Position numbers and translations under genes: made by a program
Part shown: positions 6,607-12,354 of the stretch, piece by piece
Position numbering within the stretch: the stretch's first letter is position 1
Layout: every line of letters begins with the position of its first letter
Assembly: GCA_964593905.1 (NCBI GenBank)
Contig: CAZQLE010000065.1
Location: 1 to 17,098 of the forward strand
DNA from: CAZQLE01 sp964593905
Lineage (GTDB): Bacteria; Chloroflexota; Anaerolineae; Anaerolineales; Anaerolineaceae
Reading direction: 5' to 3'
DNA length: 17,098 bases
The notes under the pieces: model-generated
What the model saw: only the letters and a program-made list of their open reading frames with translations
Database searches by the model: none
Told to the model about the DNA's origin: nothing

Positions 6607-6609
6607 TTT
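6564..6609. terminator. Hairpin of repeat unit 2, likely terminator
   Basis: AAAATGACACGAGGC (6564-6578) pairs perfectly with GCCTCGTGTCATTTT (6592-6606) around a 13-nt loop. Seven Ts (6603-6609) follow on the plus strand and four Ts on the minus strand. It lies just past the stop (6622) of the prs-mutM operon's last gene, so it probably ends that minus-strand transcript although the longer T-tract faces the other way. It appears to be a repeat hairpin recruited as a terminator. Confidence 0.6.
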
Positions 6610-6621
6610 CGCCAATCTCAA

Positions 6622-7323
6622 TTAATGCAGACTGCCGGAGCGCCGCTCCCATTCGGCCACTGCCTGACGGATCATGGCCTTAATTTCGGGGTCGGGCACG
6701 GCTTCAATTCCGTTATAGCGCATTGCACCCACCCACACAACCACACCTTCACGCAGATCTTCTGAAATCAACACCCGCTGGCCCGTATAGGCCGACTGCG
6801 CCAATAGCGTCTGGAATATTTCATCAATTTGAACCACCATGCTGCGCGCAGTGACCGGCGCAGCCGCCACAGGCGGCACTGTTGGAATGGGAATCGCCGC
6901 GCTGACAGGCTGCGCTGTTTGCAGCGGCTCCGGTTTTGGCGCGGGCGGAGCAACAGGCGGCAGCGGTGCAGGCACAGTTTCAACCGGTTTATCAATTTTT
7001 CCGCCCGCCCAGAGGAACAATTCCTGGGCTGCTTTTTGCAATTCGATGCGCTTTTTGGCGTCCAGCGCAGCCGAAGAATCAAATCGTTTGCCTTCCAGGC
7101 GCAACAACACCTTACCGGTTGTCTTCTCCCGCACCAACAGGGCAATTTCCTGTTCATCAGGGTTTTCGACAGGCAGCTCTTTTGGCGCGGCGGCCTCCGG
7201 TGTTTCGACCGCATCGCTTTTATTGCCCCGGTCGCCAAAGAAAATAGCCACCAGCGCACCGCCCACAAAACCAACCGTCACAAAGATGAAAGCCAGAATG
7301 ATTGTTATTCCCAAAGAGCCCAC
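6622..7323 (-). CDS. Membrane-anchored protein with Pro/Ala-rich linker, unknown function
   Basis: 233 aa, family not recognised. Residues about 4-30 form one long hydrophobic helix ending in FFGDRGNK (signal anchor; the charge pattern does not settle the orientation). A charged region (about 45-110) follows with ALLVREKTTGKVLLRLEGKR and a helical KKRIELQKAAQELFLWAGG. Then comes a Pro/Ala-rich low-complexity linker (about 115-158), and a compact C-terminal domain (about 160-233) with VVQIDEIFQTLLAQS and ISEDLREGVVVWVGAMRYNG and a final Arg/Glu-rich helix. The start is GTG 7323 with AGGA five nt upstream. It begins 12 nt after the mutM stop, so it is the third gene of a prs-mutM operon, and a strong hairpin follows it. 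The operon link says nothing firm about function. Confidence 0.8.
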   Translation of the reverse strand: MGSLGITIILAFIFVTVGFVGGALVAIFFGDRGNKSDAVETPEAAAPKELPVENPDEQEIALLVREKTTGKVLLRLEGKRFDSSAALDAKKRIELQKAAQELFLWAGGKIDKPVETVPAPLPPVAPPAPKPEPLQTAQPVSAAIPIPTVPPVAAAPVTARSMVVQIDEIFQTLLAQSAYTGQRVLISEDLREGVVVWVGAMRYNGIEAVPDPEIKAMIRQAVAEWERRSGSLH

Positions 7324-7335
7324 AGGTTTCCTCGC

Positions 7336-8205
7336 TTACTGGCGCTCAACCCGAGAAAGAAACAGGCCGTTCTCAGGCTGGCATACCGGACAATAATGGG
7401 TTCCACGCTGCCCGATCAGCCTGCGCTCGATCAGAGCCCCGCACGTCCGGCAAGGTTCTCCGGTCCGCTGGTACACCCGAAAGTGATTCTGAAAATCGCC
7501 GCCCCGATACACCCAGTCGATGCTGGCGCCGTGTGTTTGAATGCCTTCATCCAGCACAGAACGGATCGCCTCCCACAGACGGTTGGCTTCTGCCCGGGTG
7601 ACCGCCGCCGAAAGTTTCAGCGGATGCAGCCCGGCCAAAAACAGCGCCTCATCGGTATAAATATTTCCCAAACCGGCGATAAAACCCTGATCCAACAACA
7701 GCGGTTTTAACTGCCGCCGCCGCTGTTTCAATTCATTATATAACCAATCGGCAGAAAATTGATCGCTAAAGGGTTCCAAACCCAGATCACCGGTCACCTG
7801 CTGCGGGTCAGAAACCAGCCACAACCGCCCAAACTTACGCGCATCGTTGAACGCCATGCGCATTCCATCTTCAAACCAGAACACGGCCCGGTCATGCGCC
7901 GCCAGAGCCAGACGGCCGCCATCGGCGTCAAAAGCCGATTCCACCCGAATATCACCGCTCATGCGCAGATGAATTAGCAACGAAGCATCGCTCAATTTTA
8001 GAATTAAAAATTTTCCCCGCCGTTCCACCGCAAGAATGCGCTGGCCTGGCAGGGAAAATAAAAATTCATCCACGGCTGGTGTTGCCAGGGTGCGCTCCCA
8101 GAGCAGTTCACCCCGTTGGATTACCCGTCCCAGCACGCTCTCATGCCCCAACCCGCCGCTGCGCAGCGCACGGACAATGGTTTCGACTTCGGGCAGTTCG
8201 GGCAT
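7336..8205 (-). CDS. mutM: Formamidopyrimidine-DNA glycosylase (Fpg)
   Basis: 289-aa bifunctional base-excision repair enzyme that removes oxidised purines such as 8-oxoguanine and cleaves the abasic site. All key elements are present: catalytic N-terminus MPELPEVE (Pro2 nucleophile, Glu3), Lys65 in RRGKFLIL, HLRMSG (79-84), NDARKFGR (120-127), H2TH segment with GLGNIYTDEALF (Asn181), and a C-terminal zinc finger Cys252-x2-Cys255-x16-Cys272-x2-Cys275 with Arg267 before it (GQRGTHYC). This distinguishes Fpg from plant/fungal or zincless relatives. The ATG at 8205 has AAAGG seven nt upstream. It lies 28 nt after the prs stop and 12 nt before the next gene: likely co-transcribed. Confidence 0.97.
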   Translation of the reverse strand: MPELPEVETIVRALRSGGLGHESVLGRVIQRGELLWERTLATPAVDEFLFSLPGQRILAVERRGKFLILKLSDASLLIHLRMSGDIRVESAFDADGGRLALAAHDRAVFWFEDGMRMAFNDARKFGRLWLVSDPQQVTGDLGLEPFSDQFSADWLYNELKQRRRQLKPLLLDQGFIAGLGNIYTDEALFLAGLHPLKLSAAVTRAEANRLWEAIRSVLDEGIQTHGASIDWVYRGGDFQNHFRVYQRTGEPCRTCGALIERRLIGQRGTHYCPVCQPENGLFLSRVERQ

Positions 8206-8233
8206 GGCGGGACCTTTTCTAAATCAGGCAGGT

Positions 8234-9223
8234 TTATTCGTTAAACATCTCGCCGACACTGCGACCCTCATTTGCGCGGCGGATGACCTCACCCAGCAGC
8301 GGCGAAATGGAGATGATTCGCATTCGACCGCCAAAACGGGCCATATCCTGCTCGGGAATGGGGATGGTATCGGTGGTGACAAATTCTTTTACCGGCAGCG
8401 CCGCCAGACGTTCGGCAGCATTAAGCGAAAACACAGGGTGCACAAAACTCATATAAACATCCCGCGCCCCGCAGCTCTTTACCAGGTTAACCGCCTGACC
8501 AATCGACCCGCCGGTATCCACTTCATCATCCACGATAATCACGTCGCGATCATATACATCACCGATCAGGGTCAGCGCTTCGGCCTTGGCATCATTGCCC
8601 ATGCGGCGTTTTTCAATAAACGCCAGGGGAATATTCATCCCGGCCGCAAAGTTACGCGCTTTTTTGGCAAAACCCAGGTCGGCGGTGACCACAACCGGGT
8701 TGCGCATATTGTGTTGGATGGATTTGAGATAATCATTCAGCAAATGAAAAGCGGTCAGCGCATCACCGGGGATGGTGAAAAAGCCCTGAATTTGCCCGGC
8801 GTGCAGATCCAACAGGATATAACGATCGGCGCCTGCAACCTCAATCATATCTGCCACCAGGCGCGCCGTAATCGGCACCCGCGGCTGATCTTTCTTGTCA
8901 GAACGGGCATAGCTCAGATACGGGACTACCGCCGTAATCCGCGCTGCAGAATCGAGCCGCAGCGTCTGAAGCAAGATCAACAATTCCATCAAATTACGAT
9001 GGACCGGTCTGGAGGTCGTCTGGATGACAAAGCAATCCTGACCGCGCACTGAACCGTGCAGTTTGATAAATAAATTATCATTGGGAAAAACAATAATATC
9101 GCGTCCGCATAACTCGAGCCCAAGGTAAGCTGCCACTTTACTGGCCAGATCGGGTGATGCCGTGCCTGCAAAGAGCTTGACATCACCATACATGCGCTCG
9201 TGTCGATGAAAAGAAACTGGCAT
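8234..9223 (-). CDS. prs: Ribose-phosphate pyrophosphokinase (PRPP synthetase)
   Basis: 329 aa, cytosolic; makes PRPP from ribose 5-phosphate and ATP for nucleotide, His, Trp and NAD synthesis. Visible motifs: KLFAGTASPDLASKVA at the N-terminus, SRPVHRNLMELLILLQTLR (71-89), VVPYLSYARSDKKDQPRVPI (ATP site, Arg107), DLHAGQIQGFF (His141), the flexible catalytic loop EKRRMGNDAKAEAL (204-217), and the PRPP loop VIIVDDEVDTGGSI (228-241). This last loop differs from the more usual DDMIDTAGT by Glu-Val for Met-Ile, conservative in function. The loop also reads KRRMGND rather than KRRPxPN. The ATG at 9223 has GGGAG six nt upstream; a second ATG at residue 11 would match the shorter family start but lacks that site. 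First gene of a prs-mutM-unknown operon. Confidence 0.95.
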   Translation of the reverse strand: MPVSFHRHERMYGDVKLFAGTASPDLASKVAAYLGLELCGRDIIVFPNDNLFIKLHGSVRGQDCFVIQTTSRPVHRNLMELLILLQTLRLDSAARITAVVPYLSYARSDKKDQPRVPITARLVADMIEVAGADRYILLDLHAGQIQGFFTIPGDALTAFHLLNDYLKSIQHNMRNPVVVTADLGFAKKARNFAAGMNIPLAFIEKRRMGNDAKAEALTLIGDVYDRDVIIVDDEVDTGGSIGQAVNLVKSCGARDVYMSFVHPVFSLNAAERLAALPVKEFVTTDTIPIPEQDMARFGGRMRIISISPLLGEVIRRANEGRSVGEMFNE

Positions 9224-9258
9224 TCCAAACTCCCTATATCACAGCTGGTGTATTACTC

Positions 9259-9267
9259 ATTTTACCA
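9259..9267 (-). promoter_or_regulatory. Candidate extended -10 promoter for prs
   Basis: The minus strand reads TGGTAAAAT, identical to the element before tpiA, predicting a start near 9252 and a 5' UTR of about 29 nt. It lies directly downstream of a strong hairpin (9270-9300), so any -35 would be inside the hairpin; no good -35 match is seen. Confidence 0.42.
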
Positions 9268-9269
9268 CC

Positions 9270-9300
9270 CAACGGGGCGAACTTTGCGTTCGCCCCGTTG
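9270..9300. terminator. Strong hairpin between aspS and prs
   Basis: CAACGGGGCGAAC (9270-9282) pairs perfectly with GTTCGCCCCGTTG (9288-9300) around a 5-nt loop, 32 nt past the aspS stop. No T-tract follows on the minus strand. It probably ends or stabilises the aspS transcript, as a U-less terminator or a 3'-end-protecting structure. Confidence 0.55.
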
Positions 9301-9331
9301 AATTATGATACTCTTAATCTTTTTGTAAGCC

Positions 9332-10651
9332 CTACGGGTTTAACCGGTTCGGGCCGCGGAAGAGATAAACGGCATCACGGATGTTCTGCAGATCCAACAA
9401 CACCATCAACAGGCGGGAAAGCCCCAGCCCATAACCACCATGCGGCGGGCAGCCATATTTGAAAAAGTCCAGATAGAACTGGATCGGCTCCAGATGCAGC
9501 CCTTTTTCGATGGCCTGTTTCGCCAGAACATCCACGCGGTGTTCGCGCTGCGCCCCGGTGGTAATTTCGAGGCCCGAGGCAATCAGGTCAAAGCTTTTGG
9601 TCAGTTCAGGGTTATCTTCATGGCGCATGTGATAGAAGGGCCGTACAGCAATCGGCCAATCGGTCACATACACAAAGTCATGCCCGTAAAGCTCTTTAAT
9701 GTGCGCACCCAGGGCGCGTTCGCCGCCCGGGTCCAGATCACCCTTCTTTTCAGGAGGAAGCTGGTAGCCTTTTTCCTTCAGAATGCGGTAGGCTTCGCTC
9801 ATCGTCACCCGCGGGAAAGGCACAGTAGGAACGATAATTTCTTTGCCAAACACGGCCTTAATCTCTTCACCGTGGGCTTCTTTAACCCGCAGATAAACAT
9901 GCGCCAGCAGGTTTTCAAGCAGTTGCATCACGTCTTCATGGCTGTCCACCCACGAGATCTCCATATCCAGGCCGGTGAACTCGGTCATATGCCGCGATGT
10001 AAAGGAAGGATCGGCGCGGAAGACCGGGCCAATTTCGAGCACCTTTTCAAAACCGGCGGCCATAGCCATTTGCTTGAAGAACTGCGGGCTTTGCGCCAGA
10101 TAAGCCTTGCGGTCAAAATACTGCACCTCAAAAAGTTCGGCGCCGCTCTCGCTGGGCGTACCCATGATCTTGGGCGTGTGAATCTCCATAAACCCGTTGT
10201 TGCTTGAAAATTCACGAACAGCGTTTTCGAGCGCTGTCTGAACTTTAAAGATCAGCAAATTCTCGGCCCGGCGCAGATCAAGGTAGCGCCAATCCATGCG
10301 GAAATCTTGAGCAGGGACGGTATCGCCAAAAGGCTCAAAGGGCAGCGGCGCTTCGGCGAGGTTCTCAACCTGAATCGATTCCAACTGAATTTCCAGACCG
10401 TTAAGTTTAACCTGGGGAGCATCGACCACTTTGCCGGTGATGGTCAAAGCCGATTCGGTGGTAATGGTTGAAATCTTCTCGGCCAGGGCCGCATCGCCGC
10501 CCTTCCAGAATGCCACCTGAACCGCGGCCGTGCGGTCACGCACCACCAGGAATTGCATCTTTTTCTGGTCGCGCAATACGGTCAGCCAACCTTGAATCTT
10601 TACCGTCTGGTCAATCTTGTCACGCAAATTTTTGATCGGGGTAACTTCCAT
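9332..10651 (-). CDS. aspS: Aspartyl-tRNA synthetase, archaeal/AspRS2 type, probably non-discriminating
   Basis: 439-aa class II synthetase that charges tRNA with aspartate. The N-terminal OB-fold anticodon domain (about 17-97) includes KIQGWLTVLRD. The catalytic core has motif 1 near GFMEIHTPKI (153-162), the amino-acid/tRNA region ESGAELFEVQYFDRKAYLAQ then SPQ, motif 2 FRADPSFTSRHMTEF (211-225) with GLDMEIS, and motif 3 GYGLGLSRLL (406-415). It lacks the large GAD insertion of ordinary bacterial AspRS (~590 aa), so it belongs to the archaeal-like group that includes Thermus AspRS2. Such enzymes often also charge tRNA-Asn, which then needs GatCAB amidation. At the specificity position in GW-L-x the residue is Thr24, neither the Trp of discriminating nor the His of non-discriminating enzymes. 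Start ATG 10651 has GAGGAG eight nt upstream. Confidence 0.92.
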   Translation of the reverse strand: MEVTPIKNLRDKIDQTVKIQGWLTVLRDQKKMQFLVVRDRTAAVQVAFWKGGDAALAEKISTITTESALTITGKVVDAPQVKLNGLEIQLESIQVENLAEAPLPFEPFGDTVPAQDFRMDWRYLDLRRAENLLIFKVQTALENAVREFSSNNGFMEIHTPKIMGTPSESGAELFEVQYFDRKAYLAQSPQFFKQMAMAAGFEKVLEIGPVFRADPSFTSRHMTEFTGLDMEISWVDSHEDVMQLLENLLAHVYLRVKEAHGEEIKAVFGKEIIVPTVPFPRVTMSEAYRILKEKGYQLPPEKKGDLDPGGERALGAHIKELYGHDFVYVTDWPIAVRPFYHMRHEDNPELTKSFDLIASGLEITTGAQREHRVDVLAKQAIEKGLHLEPIQFYLDFFKYGCPPHGGYGLGLSRLLMVLLDLQNIRDAVYLFRGPNRLNP

Positions 10652-10671
10652 CCTTAATGCTCCTCATTCAG

Positions 10672-10686
10672 GCATGTCTGACATGC
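10672..10686. promoter_or_regulatory. 7-1-7 palindrome at predicted aspS transcript 5' end
   Basis: GCATGTC-T-GACATGC is a perfect inverted repeat a few nt downstream of the predicted aspS start site (~10689). It could be an operator (TGTC-n-GACA half-sites) or, less likely with a 1-nt centre, an RNA hairpin at the 5' end. Confidence 0.45.
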
Positions 10687-10695
10687 GTTTTTCAT

Positions 10696-10701
10696 ATTAT
10701 A
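10696..10701 (-). promoter_or_regulatory. -10 element of aspS promoter
   Basis: A perfect TATAAT on the minus strand, predicting a start near 10689 and a 38-nt 5' UTR. The best -35-like match, TTGCGG, is only 14 nt upstream, so the promoter may be activator-dependent or weak at -35. Confidence 0.5.
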
Positions 10702-10760
10702 CCCTTCAAAACCTGCCGCAACGGATGAAAGTTATCCAAAAGCAGTAACTGGGCAAAATC

Positions 10761-11765
10761 TCAGGGCCGGTCCACACAGGCGCACACCGCCTGATACGGC
10801 GATAACTGCCGCGCAAACATCCGGTCGAGCAGCGTTTGCAGCCGTTCAGCCGGAAAACCCGCCTGCCAGCGCAGCAGCAGCTCATTTTGCAGCAGCAGAT
10901 CAAACTCACCCCGCAGCCGCGCCCGGTCGCGCGTCTGCCATTCGCCGCTGGTGCGCAGCACAGCCCGATGCCCGGCAACCGCCGCGGCCAGCTCTTCAAC
11001 CCCCTGCCCCTGGGCGGCAATGGTCTTAATAATCGGGATGCGCCAGCTCAATTCAGGCGCATCGGTTACAGTGGTTTCAGGCTCTGCCCCATGATGCCCC
11101 GCAAAACTGCGCCGGCCGGGGTCGGCCAGCTCAAGCATCATGCGCAGCGATCGTTCGGTGTTTTCAACCCCCGGCAAATCGGCCTTGTTAATCACCAGAA
11201 TATCGGCAATCTCCAAAATCCCGGCTTTGATGGCCTGAATATCATCGCCCAGCCCCGGCGCTTCCACCACCAGGGTGGTATGCGCCAGACGGGCAATATC
11301 CACCTCACTCTGACCCGCACCCACGGTTTCGATGATGACCACATCAAACCCGGCGGCGTCCAACACCTGCGCCACCCCCGCGGTTGCCCGCGCCAGCCCG
11401 CCCAGCGCCCCGCGCGAGGCCATCGAACGCACAAACACGCCCGCATCTCCGGCCAGGTCGCGCATCCGCACCCGGTCGCCCAGCAGCGCCCCTCCGGTAA
11501 ACGGGCTGGAGGGGTCCACCGCTACAATCGCGACTTTCAGCGGCGGCGCAGCGCGGCGCAGCGCCAGCGCCAGCATATTCACCAGGGTGCTTTTGCCCGT
11601 CCCCGGTGAGCCGGTCACCCCCACCAGATGCGCCCGGCCGGTATATGCAAATAAGCCGTCCAGCGCTTCACGGCCGGCCGGCGTATTATTTTCCACCTGG
11701 GTTAAAAGACGCGCCAGAGCCAGACGTTCGCCGGCCAGCACTGCCTCCAGAGAAATCGTTGCCAA
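10761..11765 (-). CDS. meaB: MeaB/ArgK-type GTPase chaperone of B12-dependent mutase
   Basis: 334-aa G3E-family P-loop GTPase that guards and reloads adenosylcobalamin in methylmalonyl-CoA mutase-type enzymes. Seen: helical N-terminus ISLEAVLAGERLALARLLTQ, Walker A GSPGTGKST (52-60, Lys58), VDPSSPFTGGALLGDRVRM (83-101), FVRSMASRGALGGLA, ETVGAGQSE (146-154), NKAD guanine-specificity motif (193-196) and a C-terminal dimerisation region. The frame is open 32 codons upstream into the previous gene, but that Arg-rich extension is not family-like. I place the start at TTG 11765, with GGAGAG five nt upstream, which gives the normal family length and a 19-nt gap from the B12-subunit stop. Co-transcribed with that gene. 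The old ArgK name (arginine transport kinase) is misleading for this family. Confidence 0.93.
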   Translation of the reverse strand: MATISLEAVLAGERLALARLLTQVENNTPAGREALDGLFAYTGRAHLVGVTGSPGTGKSTLVNMLALALRRAAPPLKVAIVAVDPSSPFTGGALLGDRVRMRDLAGDAGVFVRSMASRGALGGLARATAGVAQVLDAAGFDVVIIETVGAGQSEVDIARLAHTTLVVEAPGLGDDIQAIKAGILEIADILVINKADLPGVENTERSLRMMLELADPGRRSFAGHHGAEPETTVTDAPELSWRIPIIKTIAAQGQGVEELAAAVAGHRAVLRTSGEWQTRDRARLRGEFDLLLQNELLLRWQAGFPAERLQTLLDRMFARQLSPYQAVCACVDRP

Positions 11766-11784
11766 TGGGTCTCTCCGCTCGGGG

Positions 11785-12198
11785 TCAGGCGGGGTCTGCC
11801 TGCCCCAGTACCGCCGCGCGAATATCGCCAGCAATCTGATCAATCGACGCACCCGGACCATAAACGGCTTTTACACCGGCCGCGGTCAGACCCGGAATAT
11901 CCTGTTCGGGAATAATTCCACCCACAAAGACAAAGACATCATCCTGGCCGTTGGCCCGCAGCAGTTCAATCACCCGCGGAACAAGGGCATTATGCGCGCC
12001 CGAAAGAATCGACAGACCAACCACATTGACATCTTCCTGCAGCGCAGCTTCGCTGATCATCTCGGGCGTCTGGCGCAAACCCGTATAGATCACTTCCATC
12101 CCCGCGTCGCGCAGCCCGCGCGAAACAACCTTTGCGCCGCGGTCATGGCCATCCAGACCCGGTTTTGCAATCAAGACCCGTATTTTCGGTTCACTCAT
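11785..12198 (-). CDS. B12-binding small subunit of methylmalonyl-CoA mutase-type enzyme
   Basis: 137 aa, essentially only the cobalamin-binding Rossmann-like domain. The signature DxHxxG is intact (Asp16-Gly-His18-Asp-Arg-Gly21), with His18 as the lower cobalt ligand, followed by GLSILSGAH and the FVFVGGIIPEQDI loop that wrap the nucleotide tail. This matches split mutases in which the catalytic TIM barrel is a separate polypeptide. Substrate (methylmalonyl-, isobutyryl- or other acyl-CoA) cannot be told from this subunit alone. ATG 12198 has GGAGGAG with excellent spacing. MeaB follows 19 nt downstream. The catalytic large subunit is not in the window, and the upstream neighbour is divergent, so it must be encoded elsewhere. 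Confidence 0.93.
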   Translation of the reverse strand: MSEPKIRVLIAKPGLDGHDRGAKVVSRGLRDAGMEVIYTGLRQTPEMISEAALQEDVNVVGLSILSGAHNALVPRVIELLRANGQDDVFVFVGGIIPEQDIPGLTAAGVKAVYGPGASIDQIAGDIRAAVLGQADPA

Positions 12199-12228
12199 CT
12201 GACTCCTCCATTTTTGGATGTCCTCTTG

Positions 12229-12234
12229 ATTATA
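12229..12234 (-). promoter_or_regulatory. -10 element for the mutase small subunit-meaB operon
   Basis: A perfect TATAAT on the minus strand, predicting a start near 12222 and a 24-nt leader. The -35 region (TTCTGG at 17-nt spacing) is poor. No cobalamin riboswitch fits in such a short leader. Confidence 0.5.
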
Positions 12235-12303
12235 CCGCGCGCGAAAACCAGCCAGAATAACAATAAGGCAGAACTTGCAGGTTACATTATTCCCGCTCAG
12301 GGG

Positions 12304-12312
12304 TGATAAAAT
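12304..12312 (+). promoter_or_regulatory. Candidate extended -10 promoter for the second GT39-like gene
   Basis: TGATAAAAT: TGn extension plus TAAAAT, giving a start near 12319 and about 36 nt of 5' UTR. TTACAT lies 19 nt upstream as a stretched -35. Confidence 0.4.
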
Positions 12313-12354
12313 TAACCGGGGAGAAGATCATTTTCTAAAGGGGAGCACAAAGCG

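Noticed and set aside
6327..6683. Open frames across the intergenic repeat on both strands
   Set aside because: They follow the repeat units and hairpins, lack ribosome sites, and resemble the spurious repeat-derived small ORFs often annotated in such genomes.
6829..7710. 293-codon plus-strand frame opposite mutM and the membrane-anchored gene
   Set aside because: It spans two minus-strand genes, one with unambiguous Fpg motifs; its composition (His/Arg/Gln-rich) is typical of a shadow frame.
8036..9052. 338-codon plus-strand frame opposite prs
   Set aside because: Antisense to prs with full catalytic motifs; no domain recognisable in it.
11766..11861. 32-residue N-terminal extension of MeaB
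   Set aside because: Overlaps the B12-subunit gene, is Arg-rich and not family-like; the TTG at 11765 has a well-placed ribosome site.
11332..12306. 324-codon plus-strand frame opposite meaB and the B12 subunit
   Set aside because: Covers two well-defined minus-strand genes and the intergenic promoter; Ala/Arg/Thr-rich shadow composition.
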